From Opitutus sp. (GTDB lineage Bacteria > Verrucomicrobiota > Verrucomicrobiia > Opitutales > Opitutaceae), in the NCBI GenBank assembly GCA_009695305.1, contig SIBG01000030.1, positions 1-45,077 of the forward strand: DNA of 45,077 bases, read 5' to 3'. The notes beneath the pieces are model-generated. The model saw only the letters and a list, made by a program, of their open reading frames with translations, was not told the origin of the DNA and ran no database searches. The position numbers were made by a program, and so were the translations under genes. Below are positions 1 through 8,200 of this stretch, in pieces. The number at the start of each line of letters is the position of its first letter. The first letter of the stretch is position 1.

Positions 1-138
1 TTCAATCTCCAGGCAGGCCCGGCGTAGCACCTCGTCCACCTGCTCGTTCATCACCACTCGTCGATACTTCGCCGCACACACCAGATGATACATCAGCACC
101 GACACATTGTGGCTCTTGTGGATGTAGCGACTCTCCAT
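1..138 (-). CDS. tnpA: IS200/IS605-type transposase TnpA, N-terminal part (cut by window edge)
   Basis: The 46 codons from the ATG at 138 down to the left edge encode the start of a Y1 (HUH single-strand) transposase. Visible features are the opening SRYIHKSHNV, the core YHLVCAAKYRR, and MNEQVDEVLRRAC, which resemble the first strand and helix of IS200/IS605 TnpA proteins. The HUH motif and catalytic tyrosine would lie beyond the window, so activity cannot be judged. It is transcribed away from the RAYT gene at 198, with only 59 bases between the two starts. Family assignment rests on the N-terminus alone. Confidence 0.8.
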   Translation of the reverse strand, partial: MESRYIHKSHNVSVLMYHLVCAAKYRRVVMNEQVDEVLRRACLEIE

Positions 139-152
139 CCCTCACCCTCTCA

Positions 153-200
153 TCCAACCAAGCCGAAGCAAGCTTCGGGGTATCGGACCCATCGCGAATG
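153..200. repeat. 48-bp dispersed repeat R1, copy A (inverted relative to copy B)
   Basis: These 48 bases match the reverse complement of 26529-26576 at 46 positions. The core is a small hairpin, CCGAAGC-AA-GCTTCGG, at about 163-178. The match runs up to and includes the ATG of the RAYT gene (198-200) and stops there. It could be a terminal hairpin of the neighbouring IS200-type element or a REP/MITE-like unit; two copies cannot decide. Confidence 0.75.
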
Positions 201-668
201 AATCCAGGCTCGCAAACGACACCACCTCCGCGGCGAAAATTTCTCCCTCACGGCACACCACCCTGGGTTGGGAACGAGGCGACCTTCTTCATCACGATCT
301 GCACGGCACCGCGCGGCAAAAATCAACTCTGTCACCAGCACATCGCCGATCACCTCTTCGAGACAGTGAGGTTTCGCCAAACGCGCCAAGCTTGGTTTGT
401 GCACCTGCTCCTTCTGATGCCCGATCACCTCCACGGTTTGCTTTCTTTTCCCCGCGACATCGCGATGCGGAAAATTATTTCCAATTGGAAAGAAATCGCG
501 GCAAAGAAAACTGGCCTCCGCTGGCAGCGCGATTTTTTCGATCACCGGCTGAGAAACGATGAAAACTACCTCGAGAAGGCGAATTACATCCGCATGAATC
601 CCGTGCGCGCTGGCTTGGTGGCCGAAGCCGCCGCGTGGCCCTACGTTTGGGAGCCGAGTTCCCGCTGA
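198..668 (+). CDS. REP-associated tyrosine transposase (RAYT, Y1/HUH family)
   Basis: The 156-residue protein has the hallmarks of RAYT proteins: FFITICT near residue 30, the HUH-type motif MPDHLHGLL around residues 74-82, FFDHRLRND, and the signature YIRMNPVRAGLV near 131-142 that carries the candidate catalytic tyrosine. RAYTs are single-copy domesticated relatives of IS200 TnpA that act on REP hairpins. An inverted pair of REP-like hairpins lies 2 bases after the stop codon, as expected for the family. The ATG start falls inside repeat R1. All recognisable motifs are intact, so the gene looks functional. Confidence 0.88.
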   Translation: MNPGSQTTPPPRRKFLPHGTPPWVGNEATFFITICTAPRGKNQLCHQHIADHLFETVRFRQTRQAWFVHLLLLMPDHLHGLLSFPRDIAMRKIISNWKEIAAKKTGLRWQRDFFDHRLRNDENYLEKANYIRMNPVRAGLVAEAAAWPYVWEPSSR

Positions 669-669
669 C

Positions 670-749
670 GGCGGGCCCAGCGGTCCCGCCCTACCCTCAG
701 GCCAGAAAGTTTCCTCGCCTGGCGGTAGGGCGCGACCGCTGGGCGCGCC
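670..749. repeat. Inverted pair of REP-like hairpins downstream of the RAYT gene
   Basis: Two 26-base arms, 670-695 and 724-749, are inverted copies of each other (24 of 26 positions). Each has a GTAG tetranucleotide (725-728 on the plus strand; 691-694 read on the minus strand) abutting a 9-bp hairpin with one mismatch and a GCT/AGC loop. The tetranucleotides face inward across a 28-base spacer. A GTRG tetranucleotide at the foot of a hairpin is the known hallmark of REPs recognised by RAYTs. The pair also lies between the convergent RAYT gene and the gene ending at 774. Confidence 0.85.
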
Positions 750-773
750 GCGAACCTCACTCGACGTCCACCG

Positions 774-1766
774 TCACTCCGCCACCTCGAACCAAAACGG
801 CACGAATACCTCGCGCCCGGCGAGCTTGACCTGCGCCCAGATCACGTAACGCCCGGCGCGCGGGATCGTGATCTTGAAGTTCAGCGTCGGGTGCGCCGCA
901 TCGGGCCGCACCGTCAAATCCTCCTCCATCGGGTGCAGATGCGCGAACCCGCTCCGCGCCTCGTCAAACGCCACCAAGTGCGCGAACGCCCCCATCACCG
1001 GTTCCAGCGGCACTCCGCCGCCCCCCGCCCGCGAGATCGCGAATTTCAGGTCCGCTGGCCGACTCGCCCGCATCGGCGCGGCCGGCGTCAAGGCAAAACG
1101 AAAACCGTCGCGCTCGGTGCTCCACGTGTCGTCGTGCTGCATCACCATCGTAAATCCCTCCGGCAAACCCGCCCGACCCACCGGCACATCGGCAAACGCA
1201 TACAACCCCCGGCCCGTGGCCACCGGCGTGAAATCCGCAAACACCCGGTAGCGCCCTTCCCGCCGCGGCGTAAACCCAAACGTCCACTCGCCGCGCCGGC
1301 GGCCCGGCGCCGGATGCACATGCTGATAATCGTCCATCCACGGGTCGACGATCAATAGATGCAGTTTCCGCGTGTGCGCGATGAGCAGGTCCTCCGGGGC
1401 GATGGGTTTGCCACTCGCGGTTTTCAACGTGACCGTGAAGCGCGCTTCGACTCCGGGTGCGGGTGGCGTGGCGATGCTCGTGATCGTCATCGTTACCGGT
1501 GACGCGACAGTCACGACCGGGATGAACTGCGGATTCAGCGGATCGCAAAAATCGATCGCATTCCTCGCCGTCACCCGAAAATCCATGTGGTTCAGGTTCG
1601 TCCCCGTCGGCAGGAACCGCATCACCGCAAACACCGCCAGCGCGCCGACCGTGATCCCCAGAAACTGCCGCCGCTGCGCTGGGAGGTTGGGCACGACCGC
1701 TGGGCGCGCCGGCTTGACTCCCGGCGGGCCCAGCGGGCCCGCCTTACCTTCGGCAAACGCACTCAT
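774..1766 (-). CDS. Membrane-anchored periplasmic protein with His-rich motifs, next to SCO
   Basis: This 330-residue protein was not recognised as a named family. It has an N-terminal cytoplasmic stretch, one membrane segment (FLGITVGALAVFAVM, about residues 35-49) and a large exported part. The exported part has two beta-rich modules with paired His motifs (HTRKLHLLIVD, YQHVHP, FAHLHPMEED), a pattern seen in copper-handling or FixH/YtkA-like proteins. Its ATG overlaps the stop of the SCO gene by 4 bases (ATGA), so the two are probably co-translated, suggesting a role in copper delivery or oxidase assembly (inference). Residues about 6-27 (rich in Gly, Pro, Ala) are encoded by a REP-like hairpin pair rather than by typical family sequence. 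Confidence 0.7.
   Translation of the reverse strand: MSAFAEGKAGPLGPPGVKPARPAVVPNLPAQRRQFLGITVGALAVFAVMRFLPTGTNLNHMDFRVTARNAIDFCDPLNPQFIPVVTVASPVTMTITSIATPPAPGVEARFTVTLKTASGKPIAPEDLLIAHTRKLHLLIVDPWMDDYQHVHPAPGRRRGEWTFGFTPRREGRYRVFADFTPVATGRGLYAFADVPVGRAGLPEGFTMVMQHDDTWSTERDGFRFALTPAAPMRASRPADLKFAISRAGGGGVPLEPVMGAFAHLVAFDEARSGFAHLHPMEEDLTVRPDAAHPTLNFKITIPRAGRYVIWAQVKLAGREVFVPFWFEVAE
1685..1748. repeat. REP-like inverted pair translated inside the 774-1766 gene
   Basis: Arm 1685-1710 matches the arm 724-749 at 24 of 26 positions. Arm 1723-1748 matches the arm 670-695 at 24 of 26. The order is reversed relative to the RAYT-linked copy, so here the hairpins face inward with a 12-base spacer. The hairpin of the second arm has a perfect 9-bp stem with an AGC loop. 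The whole unit is open reading frame in the host gene, contributing roughly residues 6-27. Confidence 0.85.
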
Positions 1767-2683
1767 TGCTTCCTCAGCTTCGCCCCAAACTCCTTCGGCT
1801 CCCACGCGCTGCCGTCGGCGCGGTGGCGAATTTTCCCCTGCTCGTCGATCAGCAGCGTCGTGAGCGTGTGCGTGATCAAATCGCCCCGGAACTCCGCGAT
1901 CACGCCGAACTGCTCGAGCAGATCCTTGATCGCGTTCTCCGGTCCCGTGAGAAACGAAAAATTCGCCGTGTCGATTCCGCGCACGCGGGCGTATTCCTTG
2001 AGCACTCCGGGCGTGTCGTAGGCCGGATCCAGCGTGATCGACACGAGTTCGAGGTTCGCCACCGCGGCTTCGCGGGCGAGTTGTTGCACCTGCATCATCT
2101 TCGCCGTGGACGCCGGGCACATCGTCGCGATCGGGCAGCGGGAAAAAATAAAGTTGATCATGAGCTGCTTCCCGCGAAACCGCGCGCTCTGCACCACGCG
2201 GCCCTCCTGATCGTAGAGTGCGAAGTTCGGGATCGTTTCTCCGATTTCCCGGTAAGCCTCCTTGCCGCGGTTGTGCGTGTCCTCCCGCAACGCGCGCGCG
2301 CCGGCCGCGACGGTATCGACTGCCACTGGATCCGCGGGCCAGATTTTTTCGAGCCGGATGTCACTCCCCGGGCTCACCACCATCTCGCCGCGCACGCGTT
2401 GGCCGGGTTTGGCCACGGCCGCATCGCCCGCGGTAACCAGAAACTCCATCGTCATCGCTGGCATGTAGCCCTTGATCTCGTCATGGCGGATGACGAGCAT
2501 CAGGCGGGCGGCGTCCACCGCCGTGATCACCCCCGTCAGCGGATGCCGCTCCTCCGCCGGCTTCGCCGCCGGTGCCGGGGTCGCCGGCGCCGCCCCGACC
2601 GCTGGTTTCGGCCGGGAGCACGCGGGCCCTGCCACCAAGGCCAGGGCTGCCACCGCGACCGCCGGGAGAACGCAGAGTTTCAT
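1763..2683 (-). CDS. CusF-like domain fused to SCO1/SenC copper chaperone
   Basis: The 306-residue protein begins with a secretion or lipoprotein-type signal (LPAVAVAALALVAGPACS). Residues about 45-115 resemble the copper-binding CusF/PF11604 fold (GVITAVDA, IKGYMPAMTMEF). The rest is a SCO1/SenC thioredoxin-like domain with the copper-binding pair CPIATMC (CX5C rather than the textbook CX3C) and the distal histidine in DLITHTLTTLLID. SCO proteins deliver copper to the CuA site of cytochrome oxidase in the periplasm. It diverges from ctaA and is followed by the overlapping His-motif gene. The start at 2683 was chosen because it gives a clean signal peptide. Confidence 0.88.
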   Translation of the reverse strand: MKLCVLPAVAVAALALVAGPACSRPKPAVGAAPATPAPAAKPAEERHPLTGVITAVDAARLMLVIRHDEIKGYMPAMTMEFLVTAGDAAVAKPGQRVRGEMVVSPGSDIRLEKIWPADPVAVDTVAAGARALREDTHNRGKEAYREIGETIPNFALYDQEGRVVQSARFRGKQLMINFIFSRCPIATMCPASTAKMMQVQQLAREAAVANLELVSITLDPAYDTPGVLKEYARVRGIDTANFSFLTGPENAIKDLLEQFGVIAEFRGDLITHTLTTLLIDEQGKIRHRADGSAWEPKEFGAKLRKQ

Positions 2684-2768
2684 GCCCCTACGGATTCGCC
2701 GAAGGAAAAATTTGTCAAAGGGTTTGCGGACCCGCGCCGAGGCGCTTTGCTGGCGGGTCACCTTGTTC
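2684..2768. promoter_or_regulatory. Divergent intergenic region between the SCO and ctaA genes
   Basis: These 85 bases separate two divergent start codons and so must carry the promoters or leaders for both oxidase-assembly units, unless transcription starts inside the coding regions. A TTGACA is present on the minus strand (2718 to 2713), but no good -10 partner follows at a workable distance. I see no clear operator. Confidence 0.35.
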
Positions 2769-3749
2769 ATGGACGCCTCGCCCACCTCCCGCCGCACCCT
2801 CTCCCACAAATCCGCCCGCGCGCTTTTTGCGGCGCTGGGCAGTGCGTGGGTGTTCGTGCTCGTCACGCTCGGCGCCTTTACGACCAGCATCGGCGCCGGG
2901 ATGGCATTTCCCGACTGGCCGCTCTCCAACGGCTCGCTCAATCCCACCGGCTGGCTCGACAACCTCTCCTCCTTCGCCGAGCACTCGCACCGCCTGAGTG
3001 CGGGGGTGATGAGCGCCGTCACCATCGTGCTCGCGGTCTGGCTCTGGCGCTCCGACCCGCGCGCCTGGCTGCGTCAACTCGCCTGGTTCGCCGTCGGTCT
3101 GGTGCTCGCGCAGGCGCTCGTCGGCGGACTGCGCGTGTTGCTCGACTCGTTCGCGCTGCCCTCGCTCGAAACCAGCGTGGGCCGGCTCCTCGCGATGCTG
3201 CACGCCTGCCTCGCGCAGATTTTTGTCTGCACCCTCATCGCGCTCGCCGTCGCGTGCTCGCGCGGGTGGACCGAGCGGGCCGTGCCCGTCGGCGCGATCG
3301 TGCGGCGCGCCGGTGTCGCGTGCTGCCTGCTGCTCTTAGGCCAACTCGCCCTCGCCGCCGTCCTGCGCCACAGTTTCGCCGGCCTTGCCATTCCGACGTT
3401 TCCCTACTCGACGCCCGACGGCGGGCTGCTGCCGGCGCACTGGGATTTTCGCGTGGTGATTCATTTTTCGCACCGCGTGATGGCCGCCGTGCTCGCGGTG
3501 GCGCTGCCGGTGTTTTCCTGGCTCGTCGTGCGGGACCGCGGCGCGACGTTCGCCATGCGCACCATGGCCGCGGCGCTCGTCAGCCTCCTCGCCCTGCAAA
3601 TTTTTCTCGGCGCCCAGATCATCTGGACGCAACGCACGGCCGCGATGACGACCGGCCACGTGCTCGTCGGTGCCCTGACCCTCGCGGCCACGTTCTGGCT
3701 GACCCTGCTCGCGCATCGTGACCTCCTCGAAAACAAGCCCGCGTCATGA
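2769..3749 (+). CDS. ctaA: Heme A synthase (COX15/CtaA)
   Basis: CtaA oxidises the C8 methyl of heme O to the formyl group of heme A for aa3-type cytochrome oxidase, in the inner membrane. The 326-residue protein has about eight hydrophobic segments and four histidine motifs at the expected positions: EHSHRLSAG, LHACLAQ, HFSHRVMAA and TGHVLVGA, which match the heme-ligand pairs of the two halves. The start chosen is the ATG at 2769, which precedes a short basic N-terminus; no strong ribosome site is visible. Its stop overlaps the ctaB start (ATGA), consistent with coupled translation. Confidence 0.88.
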   Translation: MDASPTSRRTLSHKSARALFAALGSAWVFVLVTLGAFTTSIGAGMAFPDWPLSNGSLNPTGWLDNLSSFAEHSHRLSAGVMSAVTIVLAVWLWRSDPRAWLRQLAWFAVGLVLAQALVGGLRVLLDSFALPSLETSVGRLLAMLHACLAQIFVCTLIALAVACSRGWTERAVPVGAIVRRAGVACCLLLLGQLALAAVLRHSFAGLAIPTFPYSTPDGGLLPAHWDFRVVIHFSHRVMAAVLAVALPVFSWLVVRDRGATFAMRTMAAALVSLLALQIFLGAQIIWTQRTAAMTTGHVLVGALTLAATFWLTLLAHRDLLENKPAS

Positions 3750-4645
3750 ACGACGAATCCGCCACCACCCTTCCGGCCCCGCCAGCAACATTTCGCGACT
3801 ACCTCGAGCTCACGAAGCCACGGCTGAGTTTGTTGTCGGTGCTCACCGCGCTCGTCGGCTACCTCGCCGCCCGGCCGCCGTCGAATCCGACGAAACTCTG
3901 TTTTGTCATCCTTGGCACGTCGCTCGCCGCCGGGGGGGTCGCCGCGCTCAACCAGTGGCTCGAGCATGACACCGACGCCCGGATGAAGCGCACCGCCGAC
4001 CGCCCCATCCCGACCGGCAAGGTTGCCACCGGCTCCGCCTTCGTGCTGGGCGCGCTGATGTGCGTCGCCTCGCTCTTCCTCCTCTTCGCGAAGGTCAATC
4101 TGCTGGCCACGCTCTTCACCTTGCTCACGATTTTCTCCTATCTTGGGTGGTATACGCCGGCCAAAAAATGGTCCGTGTGGAGCACCGAAATCGGCGCGAT
4201 TGCCGGCGCGTTTCCCCCGCTCATCGGCTGGGCCGCCGGCGAGGGGCGGGTGTCAGGGCTCGGCTGGATTCTCTTCGGCGTGCTGTTCTTCTGGCAGATT
4301 CCGCACTTCATGGCCATCGCGTGGACCTACCGCCGCGACTATTCGGCGGTGCATTTCCCGATGCTCCCGGTGCGCGACGAAGCCGGCGGCCGGGTCGCCG
4401 CGTGGGCGTTCTTTAATACGCTCTCGCTCGTCCTGGTCAGCCTGCTGCCCGTCGCCCTCGGGTTCACGACGCGCTGGTATGGCGCCATCGCGGCGGCTGG
4501 CGGCGCGTGGTTTGTGTGGCGCGCCGCCGGCTTCCTCCGCGCGGAAGGCCGCGACGTGGCCGCGCGAAAACTTTTTCTCACCTCCATCGCCTATCTGCCG
4601 CTGGTCCTCGGGGCCCTCGTCGCCGACCGGATGATCAATTTCTGA
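3746..4645 (+). CDS. ctaB: Protoheme IX farnesyltransferase (heme O synthase)
   Basis: This UbiA-family membrane enzyme adds a farnesyl group to protoheme to make heme O, the substrate of CtaA. The 299-residue length is usual for the family. The family signature is clear: LTKPRLSLLSVLTALVGY near the N-terminus, then NQWLEHDTDARMKRTADRP with the Asp-rich prenyl diphosphate site, and the second region YRRDYSAVHFPMLPV. About nine hydrophobic segments are visible. It overlaps ctaA by 4 bases and is followed after 10 bases by a DUF420 gene, forming one oxidase-maturation operon. Confidence 0.92.
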   Translation: MNDESATTLPAPPATFRDYLELTKPRLSLLSVLTALVGYLAARPPSNPTKLCFVILGTSLAAGGVAALNQWLEHDTDARMKRTADRPIPTGKVATGSAFVLGALMCVASLFLLFAKVNLLATLFTLLTIFSYLGWYTPAKKWSVWSTEIGAIAGAFPPLIGWAAGEGRVSGLGWILFGVLFFWQIPHFMAIAWTYRRDYSAVHFPMLPVRDEAGGRVAAWAFFNTLSLVLVSLLPVALGFTTRWYGAIAAAGGAWFVWRAAGFLRAEGRDVAARKLFLTSIAYLPLVLGALVADRMINF

Positions 4646-4655
4646 GCGACCACCC

Positions 4656-5090
4656 ATGACCATTCAGGACATCCCCGCCCTCAACGCCACGCTTAACGCC
4701 ATCGCCACGGTGCTCCTGGCCGTCGGCTACGGACTGATCAAACGCGGCCACAAGGCAGCCCATCGCGCCACGATGCTCACCGCGCTCGCGGTCTCGGCGC
4801 TGTTTCTCATCGGCTACGTCACGCACAAATATCTGATCGGCGGGGTCCACACCCCGTTCGGGGGCACCGGCCTCATCCGCCGGATCTATTACACGATGCT
4901 CACCTCGCACATTATCCTCGCCGCCGCCATCGCCTACCTCGTGCCCCAGACATTTTACTTTGCGATCACCGGTAACTTCGTGCGCCACCAAGCCTGGGCG
5001 AAGTGGACGTTTCCGATTTGGTTCTACGTCAGCATCACCGGCGTGCTCGTCTACTTTTCCGTCTACCAGTGGTGGCCCGCCGCCCGCTAG
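4656..5090 (+). CDS. DUF420 membrane protein (CtaM-like)
   Basis: This 144-residue protein has four membrane segments and a conserved arrangement typical of DUF420: HRATMLTALAVSALFLIGYV, THKYLIGG, YYTMLTSHIILAA and a C-terminal FPIWFYVSITGVLVY. His residues in the helices could bind heme or copper. A DUF420 protein of Gram-positives (CtaM) is needed for aa3 oxidase maturation. Linkage to ctaA and ctaB here supports the same role, but this is inference. Confidence 0.85.
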   Translation: MTIQDIPALNATLNAIATVLLAVGYGLIKRGHKAAHRATMLTALAVSALFLIGYVTHKYLIGGVHTPFGGTGLIRRIYYTMLTSHIILAAAIAYLVPQTFYFAITGNFVRHQAWAKWTFPIWFYVSITGVLVYFSVYQWWPAAR

Positions 5091-5214
5091 GCCGTGAGCA
5101 CACCATCGCAAGATGGGTGCGAGCGAATCCCTTCAGCCAAAAGATACACCATGTGGAGATTTTTCGCCGGAGTGAAAATATTCCTTACCCTGGATGGTCA
5201 CGGGGCAGCGCGGG

Positions 5215-8200
5215 CTAAAATGTGCCCTTGAGTCCGAAGGTCCACAGCGCGCCGTAGCGTTCGCGCTGCTGGAACTGTGCGACCGCGGGTGTGCTCGGTC
5301 CGTAGAATTCAAAGTCCACGCCGACATCGGTCACGTTGCGAAACTTGGCGAAAACGGTGAACTGACGCCACAGCTTATGCTCGGCGGTGAGGTCGAGGGA
5401 AGTCCGGGGGGCCGCCCAGCGCGCGGTGCCGGCCTCAATGCTGCGACCGGACAGCGTGCTCACCAATTGGCGACCGCGATGGTTCACGTCGGCGCGGAGG
5501 CTGAAAGTCGGGCGCGTGAGGCTGAGGCCGGCGTTGGCGAGCCGCGGACTGAATTGAAACTCCCCGGTCGCGCCGCCGCTCGCGTGCTGGGTGCTGGCAT
5601 TGGCAAACACCTGCACGCCGCGGGCCCACGCTGGCAGGAAGGTGAGCGCCTGCTTGTAGTTGAAAGTAAAGCCCTCCATGCGGACGGTGTCGGCCAGGTT
5701 ATACTGGGTGGAAACCGCATAGTCGCCGTAGGTCGCGGGATCGAGCGAGTAGAGCGCGAGGAACTCAGAAGTGGCCGGCAGGAGCGCCGTGCCGAAAAAA
5801 TTTTCGAAGTCCCGCCGAAACGCACTCACGGAAACCAGCCCAACGCGGGCGAAGTAGTATTCCAGCGCAACCGTCGTCGAACGGGCCCTCCACGGTTTGA
5901 TCCCGGCATTGTTGACCATGATCCGGTTGGTCGCGCTCGGATCCGCTTCCGAATCGGGCAACGTGATGCCGCCAGAGTATTGCGTGAAGTTGGGCCGGCC
6001 GATCGAGGTGGAGTGGGCGGCGCGGGCGATGAGATTCTCCCGGAGATTGAAGGCCGCATTGATACTGGGGAACCAGCGCAGATACTCCTTCTTCACGTGC
6101 GCGCCGCGGCTGATGAACGTCAGCTTGCTGACCCCGAGCGCGTCAGTGGCGGGCACAATGGTCAGCGGCCGGCCGTTGGCGCCGAGGAGGAAGCTCCCAT
6201 CGGGGCGACGCTGAAAATTTCGCGTCGGATCCGTCAGCGGCCCCTCGGCCTCGACGTTGGTCTGCTCGGCGCGGACGCCGCCGACTAGCTTCAGGCGACG
6301 TTGGAAAAGCTGGACGTCGCCGCGCAGATAGAGGGCGGAGACGAGTTCCTCGGCGCGTTTGGACGGAGTGACGGCGGCGCGGTAGGTGGCGTTGTCGTCG
6401 GCGCGGAAACGGGCGGGGTTCGCCCGATAATCATCCCACACCTTGGCATTGCTCACGATCGGAATGCTCGGAAAACCGAACTTCGTCGGACGGGTGGCAA
6501 TGGCCGAGTAAGCGAACGGCGCGGCGAGGTCGTCGCTGCCGGCTGGCGCCACGCTGGTCCGGCCATCCTGCCCGACATAGTCGAAGAGGACGTTGGAAGG
6601 ATTGACCCCGCGGGTGTCATCGCGCACGGCGTGCTGGAGGTCGAGGCCAGCCTTCAGCGAGACCGGAGTGCCGCGCCAGTCGAAATCGCGCCGCAGGTTC
6701 GCGTAAACGCTGCGTTTGGTGTCGGTGTTTTGCGGGATGGCAAGATTGGCCGTTTGCAGCACATAGCTGCGCAGGTCAAAGGGGTCGACGGTTGCGCCGG
6801 TCGTGCCGTCGCTCACCGTGATGCGGCCCGGGCGAAGCGGCGTGATGTCGTCGAAGCCGATGGTCACTCCCGTGCGTTGCGCGGCCACAATGGCGAACCA
6901 GCCGCGGTCACCGCTTTGCGTGCTGTCACGGGAGTGGGAATATCCGGCGCCCGCCTCGGCCTTCCACACCGGACCGTCATGCCGGTAGACGAGAGTCGGC
7001 AGGTAGGTGAGTGTGTTCCGGTCGCGGACTTCGGTGGAGACATTGAACGAGGCCTGCCCGGCCGTGCTCCGGTCGGAGGTGCTGGTGAAACCCGTCGCCA
7101 CGCGCAAGAGCGAGAAAGTCAGGCCGCGGATGTCGTAGTTGGTGTTGTAAGTGGAGCGCGTGAACGAAAGCGAGAGCCGGTCGTTCGGACTGAGTTTGTA
7201 ATCAAACGTCACCGCCGCCGACGTGCGCCGGCGGAGCAGGAAGCCGTCGCGGTAGACATAGCTGGAGAGATACGGACGGTCGGGCGTGGTGTCGGGAAAG
7301 GTGCCGTTGTTGGTGACGGCGCTGGCGCCGCGCCAGGTGTTCACGAATGAATCGCGCGCGCTATAGGAGGTGGAGGCGGCGCCCGACACGCTGAAACCGA
7401 AGCGGCGGCTGACCGGCACGACGGCGGAAAATTCCAAGCCCGGCAGGACCTTGCGGGTCGGGCGCTCGCGGGGCCCGACGCTCGGGCGAAAATCCCGCGC
7501 GTCGTCGCGCATCGTCACATAGGTGCTGAAGGTGAACTGGGGCCGGGTGCGTTCAAAGGCGGTGCGCGGCACGAAATTGATCGAGCCAGCCAGCGCGGCG
7601 CCCGGCGATTCCGGGGTGGGCGAGTTGATGACCTCAACGCGCGAGACGATGTTGAGCGAAACGTATTCGAGCGAGACGCCGCGATTCGTGCCGCCCTGAT
7701 TTCCGTTGGTCATGCCGAAGCCACCAAAGGTCACGGGCGTGTAGTTGAACTCCACGCCGCCCAGCGAAACCTGGCGCGCATCGCCAGCCAGATAATCCAT
7801 GGAAACGCCGGGAAGGTATTTGAGAAACTCGCCGATATCGCCCTCGGACGCGGCGCCAAATTCATCGGCCGCCACGACCGTTTTCAAGTTGGGCGCGAAA
7901 CGCTGCTCGTTGATCGCGAGGGCCGCGCCTTCCATCTGCTGCGACTCCGTCACGACATACTTCGTGAGCTTGATGGAGCCATCCCTTCCGAGGGGCTCCT
8001 CGAACGCGGTGAGGCTGAGGTCGTGTTGCACCGTGCCGCCGGAAGGAACGGTCACCGCTGTGGTGGACTCGGCGAAGCCCGTAAAGAAAACCCGGACTCT
8101 GACCACACCCGCCGGGACGCGCGCGACCCGGTAGAAACCCGCGGCGTCGGTGAACGTTTCCAACGCGGTGCCTTCGATCGAGACGCGGGCGTTCTCAAGA

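Noticed and set aside
670-749. CRISPR-like repeat unit
   Set aside because: The two arms are inverted, not direct, and there are only two; the plan fits REPs.
2711-2718. TTGACA on the minus strand as the SCO promoter
   Set aside because: The only -10 options at correct spacing are poor and would put the transcript start almost at the ATG.
1766-3721. A 651-codon plus-strand frame across the SCO and ctaA region
   Set aside because: It is Arg- and Pro-rich with no recognisable domain and overlaps two well-supported genes in other frames.
5194-7350. Long plus-strand reading frames opposite the TonB receptor
   Set aside because: They are antisense shadows caused by the high GC content; the minus-strand receptor has clear domains and a signal peptide.
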